A DNA stretch of 27,644 bases from UBA822 sp036336795 (GCA_036336795.1 JAYZFL010000036.1:1-27644), one strand, 5' to 3'. Positions 16,398 to 25,116 are shown, counted from the first letter of the stretch. Numbers and translations are program-made. The notes: generated by a model from the letters alone, not told the origin.

Positions 16398-16820
16398 ATG
16401 ATGCGTTTTCGGAGAGCTGGTCGTGGCCGTGACCTCAGACTGATGGCCGATATCAACGTCACTAGCCTAGTAGATGTTGCGTTTACCCTCCTCGTCATCT
16501 TCATCATCACTGCCCCAATCCTCCAGGGTGGCATTGAGGTGGAGGTTCCCGAGACCGAGGTGTCATCACTCACCGTGGATGACCGGACACTCATCGTAAC
16601 CGTAGATCGAGATGGAGTGATTTACTTAGCTGAGACACCTGTGGATCGTGCCGAGTTCGTTCAGTCCTTCAGTCAGTTAGTATCGGGTGGCAGCGTTGAT
16701 AAGGTATGGATCAAAGGAGATTCCCTGGCTACATGGGGTTCCGGGGTGGACGTGATGGCCACGGTCGCCTCTAGCGGAATCCCATTCTCGGTGGTGGCGG
16801 AACAACGTCCGCGAAGATGA
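16398..16820 (+). CDS. tolR: Tol-Pal motor protein TolR (ExbD family)
   Basis: TolR is the single-span proton-channel partner of TolQ with a periplasmic domain. The 140-aa product from ATG 16398 has a basic N-terminus, then MADINVTSLVDVAFTLLVIF with the essential membrane Asp26, and a periplasmic ExbD/TolR domain (VEVPETEVSSL, VDRDGVIYLAE) ending near FSVVAEQRPRR. Length matches typical TolR (about 140). A GTG at 16377, overlapping the tolQ end, is another possible start but has no properly spaced ribosome binding site. Starts further upstream lie inside tolQ and are rejected. It sits 13 bases after tolQ and 10 bases before the tolA/tonB-like gene. Confidence 0.92.
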   Translation: MMRFRRAGRGRDLRLMADINVTSLVDVAFTLLVIFIITAPILQGGIEVEVPETEVSSLTVDDRTLIVTVDRDGVIYLAETPVDRAEFVQSFSQLVSGGSVDKVWIKGDSLATWGSGVDVMATVASSGIPFSVVAEQRPRR

Positions 16821-16830
16821 GTTAGGTCCA

Positions 16831-17592
16831 GTGGAGTTCGGAATCGTGCCTAGGCGCCGACGGCGGGAAAAGATCGGCAAGGGGCCTGTTTTGGGTTCTA
16901 TTGGTATTCATTTCTCGGCCATATTGCTCACGTGGTGGGCATCGGCCACTGCGGCTGAGATACCTAATTTTGTAGTTTTTGAGATTGAGTTAATCTCCCC
17001 GTCAGCAGCGGAACTAGGAGAAGTGATTCCACTTCCGTCTGAGGAACTCGTTATTGAAACTCCTGTAGAGGTCATGCCTGAGCCGGAAGAAGAGGTGCCA
17101 CCACCAGTGGTGGAAGAAGAGGCCCCTCCTGAGGAAGAGCCCGAGCCTGAGGAAGTGGTCGCTCCACCGGATCCGGATCCGATTGATGATCCGGAGCCCA
17201 TCCGGAGCCCCAATCCTGATCCCGATATCGAGACGCCTGGAGAGGACCTCAACGTTCGAATGGAAGGGCTCAGGCGGGACTATCCGGAGTACTACAACAA
17301 CATCATTAGGCAGATGCAGCGGTGCTTCCGGTGGCGTGGGCAGGAGGGTCTCCGAGCGACCATCTACTTCGTGATCGACCGTGACGGAACGGTTTCGGAA
17401 GTTGACATACTGGAGTCATCTAGAAATGTGCGCTTCGATATTGAAGCCATGGGGGCAGCTGAATGTGCGGGCAGCCGGGATCGACTTGGGCCGCTTCCCG
17501 ACGCTCTTCCGCTTGACCGATTGCCAATCCTGTTCAAGATCGATCCTAAGGCCGGACGCAGTGCAGCACTGCAGGAGGAGCCCGCCGGATGA
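16831..17592 (+). CDS. TolA/TonB-like envelope-spanning protein
   Basis: This 253-aa protein occupies the tolA position. It has a basic N-terminus, one membrane anchor at about residues 18-42 (IGIHFSAILLTWWASA), and a Pro/Glu-rich extended linker at about 62-135 with runs such as PEPEEEVPPPVVEEEAPPEE. A C-terminal TonB/TolA-type domain at about 150-245 contains QMQRCFRWRGQEGLRATIYF and VIDRDGTVSEVDILESS. Known TolA and TonB use such linkers to cross the periplasm and pull on TolB/Pal or on receptors. Given tolB-pal downstream it probably acts as TolA although its fold is TonB-like. Cys165 and Cys212 in the C-terminal domain could form a disulfide. The start is GTG at 16831; no ATG is available near the membrane anchor. 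Confidence 0.85.
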   Translation: MEFGIVPRRRRREKIGKGPVLGSIGIHFSAILLTWWASATAAEIPNFVVFEIELISPSAAELGEVIPLPSEELVIETPVEVMPEPEEEVPPPVVEEEAPPEEEPEPEEVVAPPDPDPIDDPEPIRSPNPDPDIETPGEDLNVRMEGLRRDYPEYYNNIIRQMQRCFRWRGQEGLRATIYFVIDRDGTVSEVDILESSRNVRFDIEAMGAAECAGSRDRLGPLPDALPLDRLPILFKIDPKAGRSAALQEEPAG

Positions 17593-17645
17593 TTGGAGTA
17601 GCTAGCGGTTCGAGTGGTGAACAAATCTTCAACTACGAATGTTGA

Positions 17646-19064
17646 ATGTGCTGTTCTATCAAGACGAAATGGGTCCTTGGATATGGTTTGAGCATACGGA
17701 ATTTCTTCGCAGCAATCTTTGTCACGGCATTAGGAGGAACTCCCGGTGTTGCGCAGCAACTCGACTCGATCCCGGGGGTGACCCTAGGCCTCCTTTATGA
17801 AGCTGAGTTTCAGCCGGCACTGGCCATCCAACCATTCTCCGGTCGTTTGGGAGGAGAAGCCATTGCTTCAGAGGTTCAACAGATCGTGGCCCGGGACCTC
17901 CGCTATAGCGATCGCTTCGAGGTCATCGACTCCCTTCCCAGGGCGCTCGTGGGGGACGCCGTTGACTATCAGCTGTGGGACCAGCTCGGCGCTGTTTGGC
18001 TCCTCTCAGCGGTCCTCGAGGGTGCAGGTGAGGGATTCGTCCTAATCCTTGAGCTCCACGATATCGTGTACGGAGAAATCCATAGTCGGGGGCGTTTTCC
18101 AGTGCCCGATGACCTATCCAAGGATTTTCGCATGGCTGTCCACCTCGCCTCCGATGCGATCATTGAATGGATCTATGAGGAGGCCGGAATGGCTGCTAGC
18201 AGGATTGCGTTCTCACGGCGGTCTGCAGATGGAAGCCAGGAGCTCTACCTTATTGACTCGGACGGTGAGAACTTCCACCGCATCACGAATTTTGGTGATC
18301 TCACAGTGTCACCGAATTGGTCACCGGACGGAACTCGGATTGCTTTCACGTCCTGGAGATCCAATGGATTGCCCAGGATCTATGAATTGAACCTAGAGAC
18401 TGGTGAGGAGAGAGGTCTTCAGGCTAACCGTGAAGGGGACTATTTCACGCCCGCGTATAGTCCTAATGGACGGGACTTGGCCTTTGCTGTAACGGGTGGA
18501 AACCGTAGCGGGGTTTTTCGCTACGATTGGGAACGTGACTGCTGCTTGACTCATTTGAGTGGCGGTAGATGGGACGACATCTCTCCCACCTACTCTCCTG
18601 ATGGGCAATGGATGGCGTTCAACTCCAACCGTCTTGGGACGCTGTACCCCCAGATCTACGTGATGCCGGCTGCAGGCGGCGAAGCCGACTTGATATCTCC
18701 GTATCTGTATGGTCAAGAGGGCTATTATACCTCACCGGATTGGTCTCCCGTCGCGGATCATGTAGCTTTCCACGGCCGGGTGTCACGAAGGGGTTCCTAT
18801 CAAATTCTGGTTGCGGACGTTTCAGATCGAGGCCGGCGTCTTCGACAGCTCACTTGGGAGGGGAACAACGAAGATCCGAGTTGGGCTCCGGACGGACGGC
18901 ATCTAGTTTTCGTGGGCAGACGCGATTGGGGGACGGGTTTGATGGTCGTGGATACAGCCACGGGTGCGTACCGGATGCTTCTGCAGGGTTTTGACGTGCG
19001 GGTGCCGGACTGGTCTCCTTCACTTGGACCGTATGGACCGGGGTCATTGCGTCTTAGGCCGTAA
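17646..19064 (+). CDS. tolB: Tol-Pal periplasmic beta-propeller protein TolB
   Basis: TolB is a periplasmic protein linking TolA with Pal. The 472-aa product starts with a signal peptide (hydrophobic FFAAIFVTALGG, likely cleaved near GVAQQ). It is followed by the TolB N-terminal domain (LAIQPFSG, then SEVQQIVARDLRYSDRFEVID). A beta-propeller of WD40-like PD40 repeats comes next, seen as repeated WSPDG-type blocks: VSPNWSPDGTRIAFTSWRSN, AYSPNGRDLAFA, TYSPDGQWMAFNSNR, DWSPVADHVAFHG and SWAPDGRHLVFVG. The ATG at 17646 is the first codon after an in-frame stop and has no ribosome binding site. A TTG at 17688, closer to the hydrophobic core, is an alternative. Adjacent Cys-Cys (DCCLTHL) in the propeller is unusual for a periplasmic protein. 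Length is slightly above the usual 430. Confidence 0.94.
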   Translation: MCCSIKTKWVLGYGLSIRNFFAAIFVTALGGTPGVAQQLDSIPGVTLGLLYEAEFQPALAIQPFSGRLGGEAIASEVQQIVARDLRYSDRFEVIDSLPRALVGDAVDYQLWDQLGAVWLLSAVLEGAGEGFVLILELHDIVYGEIHSRGRFPVPDDLSKDFRMAVHLASDAIIEWIYEEAGMAASRIAFSRRSADGSQELYLIDSDGENFHRITNFGDLTVSPNWSPDGTRIAFTSWRSNGLPRIYELNLETGEERGLQANREGDYFTPAYSPNGRDLAFAVTGGNRSGVFRYDWERDCCLTHLSGGRWDDISPTYSPDGQWMAFNSNRLGTLYPQIYVMPAAGGEADLISPYLYGQEGYYTSPDWSPVADHVAFHGRVSRRGSYQILVADVSDRGRRLRQLTWEGNNEDPSWAPDGRHLVFVGRRDWGTGLMVVDTATGAYRMLLQGFDVRVPDWSPSLGPYGPGSLRLRP

Positions 19065-19150
19065 GTCACTACGTATTGTAGACTCCATTATCGGGTAATT
19101 GGCGCCTTTTCTTTAGTCGAATGGGTGCCGTCGTAAGCCTTTAGCGAGTG

Positions 19151-19184
19151 GCTCGCCGCGACGGGTGAGCTTCTAGATATTTTC
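19151..19184 (+). terminator. Candidate intrinsic terminator or attenuator between tolB and pal
   Basis: GCTCGCC (19151-19157) and GGTGAGC (19164-19170) form a 7-bp stem with one G-U pair and a 6-base loop, followed by TTCTAGATATTTTC, a moderately T-rich tail. It lies in the 140-base gap between tolB and pal, the largest break inside the tol cluster. It may reduce read-through so that pal is mainly made from its own promoter. An overlapping GCGAG/CTCGC pair (19144-19156) could compete. The T-tract is interrupted, so this is tentative. Confidence 0.35.
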
Positions 19185-19204
19185 ACTTACCGATAGGACT
19201 GGGG

Positions 19205-19819
19205 ATGAGCATCAAACATCAAGTTATACCAACCCTTGCCACTGCACTTATTCTCGGTGCATGTGGAGGATCCGAGCCGCCACCGCCACCGGTACCGACT
19301 GGGCCGACTCAAGCTGAGATCGAACAAGCTAGGGCCGACTCGATCGCGGCCGAGCGAGCTCGCCGGGATGCCGAAGCGGCTGCGGAGCGCGAACGTCAAC
19401 GCCGTGAACAGGAACGCTTAGAATCTGCACGGAGTGATGCTCGGTCCACACTCGAAGCGAGGGTCCACTTCGATTACGATCAATCGGTTATCACGTCCGA
19501 CGCTGAGGAGATCCTTCGCCAAAAGATCCCGATTCTCCGGAACAGCCCTACAGTACGGCTACGTCTCGAGGGTCATGCGGATGAGCGGGGCTCTACAGAG
19601 TACAACCTGGCGTTGGGGAGCCGTCGTGCCGAAAGCGTGCAGAGCTTCTTGGCCGGATTCGGAATCTCTGCCGATCGATTCACGGCCACCTCTTTCGGTG
19701 AAGAGCGCCCGCTCGTTAACCGTAGTGATGAAGAGGCCTGGACGCAGAATCGGCGTGTGGAGTCCGTGATCGCGGGCGGCACTATCGTGGTCAGCGAGGA
19801 CGACCGGGACGAGCCGTAG
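19205..19819 (+). CDS. pal: Peptidoglycan-associated lipoprotein Pal
   Basis: Pal is an outer-membrane lipoprotein that binds peptidoglycan and, via TolB/TolA, couples envelope constriction to division. The 204-aa product has a signal peptide with lipobox LILGAC (Cys20). Next come a short Pro-rich tract (PPPPPVPTGPTQ) and a charged Ala/Arg/Glu-rich coiled coil at about 36-82. The OmpA-like domain follows, with VHFDYDQSVITSDAEEIL, LEGHADERGSTEYNLALGSR and TSFGEERPLVNRSDE. The Asp and Arg of the OmpA-family diaminopimelate pocket are present in GHADERG and the NRRVESV region. The coiled-coil insert between lipobox and domain makes it about 30 residues longer than E. coli Pal, probably lengthening its periplasmic reach. 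AGGAC lies just before the ATG as a partial ribosome binding site. Confidence 0.95.
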   Translation: MSIKHQVIPTLATALILGACGGSEPPPPPVPTGPTQAEIEQARADSIAAERARRDAEAAAERERQRREQERLESARSDARSTLEARVHFDYDQSVITSDAEEILRQKIPILRNSPTVRLRLEGHADERGSTEYNLALGSRRAESVQSFLAGFGISADRFTATSFGEERPLVNRSDEEAWTQNRRVESVIAGGTIVVSEDDRDEP

Positions 19820-19841
19820 CCTCAGGGTTATTAGGGAGAAG

Positions 19842-20690
19842 ATGAACGGGATCCCTCCCACAGGCCTCTATTTCGCACTCATGCGGCGACTTGGAGGTCA
19901 GTGGAGAGGGGCATTCCTCACTCTCGTCATTCAGCTGCTCACGGTGGGGTGTGCGACCAAGGGTGATCTTCGTGACCTACAGGAAGTGATCACCGAACAG
20001 GAGCAACAACAGAACGAGCGGTTGGTGCGCTTAGTATCGGGAGTGGTTGCCGAGATCGAAGCTCTTCAGGACACTCTACGGGTCCAATCTGATATCGCTG
20101 GGGACACTCGAGGTGGTGTCGCCCGAGAGCTACGGGATGTCCAAGATCAACTCTCCCAGCTCACTGCGCTGACAGGGCAGATTCAGCGTACGGTAACGAT
20201 GGTCTCACAGGGACTTGAAGCAGACCGAGAGAGAGGTGTTCGTGTTGCTGCAGCTACGCCTCAGACTCCGGACTCCTTACAAGGACTGAACTCAACAGCC
20301 GAACCCGTGGACCCAGCTGCTGCGGAAGAAACCTATCAAGCGGCGATGACGCAGTTTAATCGTGGCTCAGTCAATACAGCGCGGCGCGCTTTCGAAAGTC
20401 TGTTGGCAGATTATCCGGATCACAGACTTGCTCCATCGAGTCAATTTTTCCTCGCGGACATCTTGGAACAGGAGAACCGGCTGGACGAGGCGATCGAGGG
20501 ATTTCTTCGCGTTGCTGAGCTGTATCCCACTGCGGACCGCGTTCCACAGGCGCTGTACCGGATCGGCGCTATTTACGAGCTTCAAGGAAACCTCGACCAA
20601 GCGATTATCTACCTTGAGCGGGTTGTAAACACTTACCCTGACAGTGGCGTGGGGGATCTTGCGCGTGAGCTGCTGCGGGAGATCCGCTGA
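19842..20690 (+). CDS. cpoB: CpoB/YbgF-type Tol-Pal accessory TPR protein
   Basis: CpoB (YbgF) is the last member of the classical Tol-Pal operon; in E. coli it coordinates septal peptidoglycan synthesis with outer-membrane constriction. The 282-aa product has an N-terminal hydrophobic segment ending in lipobox-like LLTVGC (Cys37 from ATG 19842, or Cys24 from ATG 19881). A coiled coil spans about residues 42-135 (repeated Glu/Gln/Leu heptads, DLQEVITEQEQQQNERLVRL), and a C-terminal three-repeat TPR domain lies at about 160-282 (EETYQAAMTQFNRGSVNTA, NRLDEAIEGFLRVAELYP, GNLDQAIIYLERVVNTYPD). E. coli CpoB is a soluble periplasmic protein, whereas this one looks lipid-anchored. GGGAG precedes the first ATG at short spacing. 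It follows pal by 22 bases. Confidence 0.9.
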   Translation: MNGIPPTGLYFALMRRLGGQWRGAFLTLVIQLLTVGCATKGDLRDLQEVITEQEQQQNERLVRLVSGVVAEIEALQDTLRVQSDIAGDTRGGVARELRDVQDQLSQLTALTGQIQRTVTMVSQGLEADRERGVRVAAATPQTPDSLQGLNSTAEPVDPAAAEETYQAAMTQFNRGSVNTARRAFESLLADYPDHRLAPSSQFFLADILEQENRLDEAIEGFLRVAELYPTADRVPQALYRIGAIYELQGNLDQAIIYLERVVNTYPDSGVGDLARELLREIR

Positions 20691-20708
20691 CTTCCGGCAG
20701 TAAGATCG

Positions 20709-21206
20709 ATGCGCTGTCCTGAGTGTGACGCTGCCGAGAACCACGTCGTAGACACCCGAGGTAGTCGAGGTGGCCGAGCCGTCCGCCGCCGCCGCGAGTG
20801 CGCGGTGTGCGGCGCTCGGTTCACGACGTATGAACATGTCGAAAAGCGACCACTGCGTGTGATCAAGCGGGATGGAAGAGGGGAGGACTTTGATCGCGCA
20901 AAGCTTCTTCTAAGCATAACCTTGGCCTGCACCAAGCGTTCGGTTTCCCAGGAAGATATCGACGCTGTAGTGGACAACATCCAAGACGACCTATCTAAGG
21001 ACGTCAACACCGAGATTCCGGCCTCACAAATCGGCGAGATGGTGATGGCTTGCCTGGCGCCCCTTGATCGGGTTGCGTACGTCCGTTTCGCTTCGGTCTA
21101 TCGGAACTTCCAAGACATCGGCGAGTTCCAAGAGATGGTTCACGACCTGCATGCTGAAGAGCTTAGAAAGGACCGGGCGAAAAATCAGGAGGAGTTCCCT
21201 TTCTGA
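20709..21206 (+). CDS. nrdR: Transcriptional repressor NrdR
   Basis: NrdR represses ribonucleotide reductase genes by sensing ATP/dATP. The 165-aa product carries the N-terminal zinc ribbon with Cys3, Cys6, Cys31 and Cys34 (MRCPEC and ECAVCGARFTTYE), followed by an ATP-cone domain (RVIKRDGRGEDFDRAKLLLS) and the usual VAYVRFASVYRNFQDIGEF block. Length is typical. Its targets, nrd genes, are not in this window and I could not recognise NrdR boxes nearby. It lies 18 bases after cpoB. Confidence 0.96.
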   Translation: MRCPECDAAENHVVDTRGSRGGRAVRRRRECAVCGARFTTYEHVEKRPLRVIKRDGRGEDFDRAKLLLSITLACTKRSVSQEDIDAVVDNIQDDLSKDVNTEIPASQIGEMVMACLAPLDRVAYVRFASVYRNFQDIGEFQEMVHDLHAEELRKDRAKNQEEFPF

Positions 21207-21286
21207 CGCTGTGTGGTGCCTGCCATGCCGCTCAGTGATTGGCTAGACAAACAAACCTCACGACAATGCTCAGGAAATCCCGAAGC

Positions 21287-22063
21287 ATGAGGGGCGAGAT
21301 GCCCTTCTTAGACCACCTCGAGGAACTGCGGTGGCGTATACTCTGGAGTATTCTTGCCGTTGTGTTGGGGAGTGTTGTGGGGTTCATACTGGTCTTGAAG
21401 TTCAACGTACTCGATTTGCTCATCGATCCGTTCTACAGGGTCATGGGTGACAACGAGCAACTGAAATTCTTCTCTCCGACTGAACCTTTCTTCCTAATAC
21501 TCAGGGTCGGCATTCTGGTAGGGGTAATTCTGATTTCTCCTATTTTGGTCTACCAGATCTGGGCTTTCCTCTCACCTGCTCTTGAGCGCCATGAGAAAAG
21601 GGTCATCATCCCGAGCCTTTACATGGGTCTGGTCCTCTTCAGCGCAGGCGTGGCAATGTCGTACTATATTGCCCTGCCGATCACGCTTGATTTTCTTCTC
21701 TTTTTCGGAGAGGATTACTTCGATCCGATCCTTCAGGCGGGGCCGTACCTAGGCTTTGTGACGAAATTACTCATGGCCTTTGGCGTGCTTTTTGAGTTAC
21801 CAGTCGTGATCATGATTCTTTCTGCTTTAGGATTGGTTACCCCTTCCTTCTTACGCAAGAAACGGCGTCATGCGATAGTCATCATCACCGTGCTGGCGAG
21901 CTTCTTGAGTCCGGGAGATGTCATCACGGTCACCGTTATGATGATGGTGCCCTTGGTGCTTCTGTACGAGTTCAGCATCTTTCTCTCCGTCCTGATCTAC
22001 CGACGCCGAAAGGCGCGGGAGATCGGTGGTGATCCGCCGGAGGGAACCGTCGAGGCCGAATGA
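21287..22063 (+). CDS. tatC: Sec-independent translocase subunit TatC
   Basis: TatC is the six-span receptor that recognises twin-arginine signal peptides of folded proteins. From ATG 21287 the product is 258 aa. It begins MRGEMPFLDHLEELRWRIL, the classic N-terminal motif, and has membrane segments including AVVLGSVVGFILVLKF, LRVGILVGVILISPILVYQI, SLYMGLVLFSAGVAMSYYIA and FGVLFELPVVIMILSALGLV. The family FSPTEPFF loop and the conserved Glu in LFELP are present. The start is uncertain: ATG 21266, ATG 21299 (with GAGGGG four bases upstream) and TTG 21239 are alternatives. I prefer 21287 because AGGA lies 11 bases before it. The stop overlaps the lptD ATG as ATGA. The tail after the last membrane segment is short and charged (EIGGDPPEGTVEAE). 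Confidence 0.94.
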   Translation: MRGEMPFLDHLEELRWRILWSILAVVLGSVVGFILVLKFNVLDLLIDPFYRVMGDNEQLKFFSPTEPFFLILRVGILVGVILISPILVYQIWAFLSPALERHEKRVIIPSLYMGLVLFSAGVAMSYYIALPITLDFLLFFGEDYFDPILQAGPYLGFVTKLLMAFGVLFELPVVIMILSALGLVTPSFLRKKRRHAIVIITVLASFLSPGDVITVTVMMMVPLVLLYEFSIFLSVLIYRRRKAREIGGDPPEGTVEAE

Positions 22064-25050
22064 GGGGCGGGCTTCACCGCGTGCATCGCTTCCGTCCCTG
22101 GGTATTGGGTGCCTGCTCTCTCGTTGTGTCACAATCCTATGCAGGGGGGCTCGCAGCTCAGCAGGTGGAGGAAGATTCTACACGTATCCGTGTGCTTGAG
22201 CGCTTGGAACGGCTCGCAAAGCCTCCGGGGGTCGACTCCACACTCTTCTTAGCCGATTCTCTTGCCGGCGTCACCCGCTCAGCTCAGCCTCCGACACCAA
22301 CTCCGGTCGACAGTTTCATGGCGGCCCTATTCGAGTTGCCAGGCTATTCCGTGTCCCAGTACGCAGGGGATGAAGCGCAATTCGACGCGACGGAAGAGAG
22401 ACTCACGTTAATCGGAGCAGAAAATGCTGTTGCCGAGTTGCGTCAAGAAGGGATGACGGTCACGGCCGCCGACACCATCTCAATGGTGGACTCACTCTTG
22501 TGGACGGCCGGTGAAACCATAACGGAGCGACCCGGTGAGGAACCGGTCCGTAGCTCGAACATCATTTATGACAGCCGGGAGGGCCGCGGTTCTGCCTTCG
22601 CGGCTCACACGAGAATGACCGAGGGTGCGGTATGGATCATGGATGGCGACCTACCCTCCATCCTTCCTGATACCGTGTTTGGGCACGATGTGAATTTCAC
22701 GTCATGTGAAGAAGAAGGGCCCCACTATCATTTCGCAGCGCGGGAACTGAAAGCGATCGGAGGGAGTTGGTTCGTCGCACGTAACGTTACTCTCAACTTC
22801 GGAGACGTCCCAGTTCTATGGCTGCCGTTCATCTTTCAGAGTAGTGAGTCCGGTCGCCGTAGTGGCATTCTCACCCCACGTTTTGGTGTGAACGATATCG
22901 TGCGGAGCTCCCGAGGCCATACTCGTCGTTTGTCCAACGTTGGATTTTTCTGGGCTATCAATGATTACGCCGATGTTATGGTGGCGGGCGACTGGTGGAG
23001 CGATAACTTCGCTGCCATCACAACGGGTTTCCGATACCGAGTGACCCAGAAGTTCTTAACAGGGGGGGCGAACGTCAGGCGTTATTGGAGGGTTGGGGGA
23101 GGGCGTGAACTCTCGTTCGACACGAGGCACAATTGGGATATAGACGAGCGAACCCAATTGCGTGTGTCCGCCCGCTACGCATCGAGTTCCGCATTTGTTC
23201 GGCAGAATTCGTTTGATCCGAGGGAGGTGACACAGTCGATCAACTCTGAGGGTGGACTGAATCGCCGTTTCGATTGGGGAACCCTTTCTCTGAGTGCTAA
23301 TCGAAGGCAATTCCTCAGTGACGACCGAGTCGAGATGACTCTTCCGACGGCGAACCTTTCACTGAAGACAGTCACGCTCTTGAGGGCTCCACAAAGTCAG
23401 TCCCGCTTCTACAACAACCTGACGTGGTCTGGTAGTGGTCGATACACGAGGAGTACGGTCGACCGGATCGACCAGATGGAATCGCTTTTTGTGGAAGACC
23501 TGTCAGATCGGGTTAAGACGTCTGGTAGCCTCAACAGTGGTTTCAATCTAGGCGCTTTCTCTTGGTCACAGTCGTTGACATTCAACTCGGCGAGCTCGCT
23601 CCGCCTTCCCCCGTTGATCGCGTTTCCAGGAGATACCTTGGGACCGGCACCTACCGGCTTGGTAGACAAGAGTACTGCAGATCTCGCGTGGAGTATGGGC
23701 CTCAACTATCAACAACGGTTGATTGGGACTACAACCCTAACCCCGAGCCTACAGATAAGTGGGGCAGCAAAGCGATCGGATGACGTCCTGGAAGCGGCGA
23801 ATTTTGTCTCCGGATCAAAGCGAATATCGTTCGGTGCGAGGCTCAAGAGTGATGTCTACGGCTACTACGGAGGGATCGCAGGCTTCGAGGCGATTCGTCA
23901 CAAGATCTCCCCTTCGATCAACTACAGTTATGCTCCGGAGATCGTGCCGACCGACCTACAGAGGACTGTGTTCGGATCGAATGATGCTAGAGCGAGAAAC
24001 ATTGTGACGATAGGATTCAATCAGACCTTCGAAGCGAAACGACCGGAAGTTGAGGCGGACGAAGAAAGGGCACGGAGAGACGATCCTTTAAGCCTTGAAG
24101 AAGACCTTCTCGAAGTGGATTCCACCTTGGGTCTGGTAATTGATTCGCTGGCGCTCCTACAAGAAGCGTCTTCTGGACGATCACCGGATTTGACCCGAGA
24201 TGAGGATGGTCCACGGAGACTTCCCACTTCCCGTGTCGTCAATTTACTGACTCTCAACACGAGTTTTGTGACATATGACTTTGTACGGGCTCGTGATGAG
24301 GGAGCTCGTTTAGAAGGATTCACCACGACTCGAATGCAGAATCAAATAAGCTCGGACCTGCTTCGAGGACTTCAGCTCTCAATCGAGCATGACCTCTTCG
24401 GTCGCTCCACGGACAACGTCCGGATATTTGACCCGAGTTTGTCACAGCTCAATCTGTCCTTCTCACTGAGATCGTCATCAGGGCCTATCCAAGCTCTTGG
24501 GCGGCTACTCCGCGGGGGTGAAGAGCCAGCCACAGAGGAATCGGTCTCAGACTCAGTAGCTGAGTTGGAGGAAGCAGCCGATCTCGACGAGCTCAATCCA
24601 CTCTTGGACAACGTGGGAAGCGTGAGTGCCACCAACGAGACTAATGTAGTTCCAGGATCTGGCCCAGATGCTCTGGATGGCCGCCGACCGGCGCCGCCGA
24701 CTAACCGGGGCAGTATCGGCGATTGGAATGCCAATTTTTCCTATTCGCTCCGTCGGAGTAGGTCGGAGGATAATCAGCTGGCGAGTCAACTCTTACAGGT
24801 GGGTGTGCGCCTTCGCGCAACGGAGAATTGGAACCTGATGTGGCGAACCTCCTATGACGTCGAAGTTGGGAGCTTTACGGATCATTCGATCGGATTGACG
24901 AGGGATCTTCATCGTTGGCAAGCAAACTTTGATTTCTACCAGACTGCCACGGGTAACTGGACTTTCCGCTTTGAGGTATCCCTTAAGGACAATCCGGACT
25001 TAAAGTTCGACTATGACCAGAGAAGCAGTGACTTCCGTTCCCGGTATTAG
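22060..25050 (+). CDS. lptD: LptD-type LPS assembly outer-membrane protein
   Basis: LptD is the outer-membrane beta-barrel that, with LptE, places LPS in the outer leaflet. The 996-aa product has a signal peptide ending near GGLAAQQ and an N-terminal Asp/Ser-rich linker. A beta-jellyroll (OstA) region lies at about 95-200 (repeats such as AQFDATEERLTLIGAENAVA and GRGSAFAAHTRMTEGAVW). The segment VNFTSCEEEGPHYHFAARELK at about 212-232 and the following DVPVLWLPFIFQ are typical of Bacteroidota-type LptD. The rest alternates in barrel strands and ends in an aromatic C-terminal Tyr. Only one Cys (216) remains after the signal peptide. Two long charged loops occur at about 657-724 and 817-882. It overlaps tatC by ATGA. 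LptE and other lpt genes are not in the window. Confidence 0.88.
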   Translation: MRGGLHRVHRFRPWVLGACSLVVSQSYAGGLAAQQVEEDSTRIRVLERLERLAKPPGVDSTLFLADSLAGVTRSAQPPTPTPVDSFMAALFELPGYSVSQYAGDEAQFDATEERLTLIGAENAVAELRQEGMTVTAADTISMVDSLLWTAGETITERPGEEPVRSSNIIYDSREGRGSAFAAHTRMTEGAVWIMDGDLPSILPDTVFGHDVNFTSCEEEGPHYHFAARELKAIGGSWFVARNVTLNFGDVPVLWLPFIFQSSESGRRSGILTPRFGVNDIVRSSRGHTRRLSNVGFFWAINDYADVMVAGDWWSDNFAAITTGFRYRVTQKFLTGGANVRRYWRVGGGRELSFDTRHNWDIDERTQLRVSARYASSSAFVRQNSFDPREVTQSINSEGGLNRRFDWGTLSLSANRRQFLSDDRVEMTLPTANLSLKTVTLLRAPQSQSRFYNNLTWSGSGRYTRSTVDRIDQMESLFVEDLSDRVKTSGSLNSGFNLGAFSWSQSLTFNSASSLRLPPLIAFPGDTLGPAPTGLVDKSTADLAWSMGLNYQQRLIGTTTLTPSLQISGAAKRSDDVLEAANFVSGSKRISFGARLKSDVYGYYGGIAGFEAIRHKISPSINYSYAPEIVPTDLQRTVFGSNDARARNIVTIGFNQTFEAKRPEVEADEERARRDDPLSLEEDLLEVDSTLGLVIDSLALLQEASSGRSPDLTRDEDGPRRLPTSRVVNLLTLNTSFVTYDFVRARDEGARLEGFTTTRMQNQISSDLLRGLQLSIEHDLFGRSTDNVRIFDPSLSQLNLSFSLRSSSGPIQALGRLLRGGEEPATEESVSDSVAELEEAADLDELNPLLDNVGSVSATNETNVVPGSGPDALDGRRPAPPTNRGSIGDWNANFSYSLRRSRSEDNQLASQLLQVGVRLRATENWNLMWRTSYDVEVGSFTDHSIGLTRDLHRWQANFDFYQTATGNWTFRFEVSLKDNPDLKFDYDQRSSDFRSRY

Positions 25051-25116
25051 AGGGGTATCAGAGCGAACCAACTGTCTCCGCGAGCTTGTCAAGTCATCAA
25101 AACGGAGGTAACCGCT

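Noticed and set aside
16908..17252. Minus-strand Ser/Gly-rich ORF in the tolA/tonB-like gene
   Set aside because: It is the complement of the Pro/Glu-rich linker codons. Low-complexity Ser/Gly is an expected mirror of that repeat.
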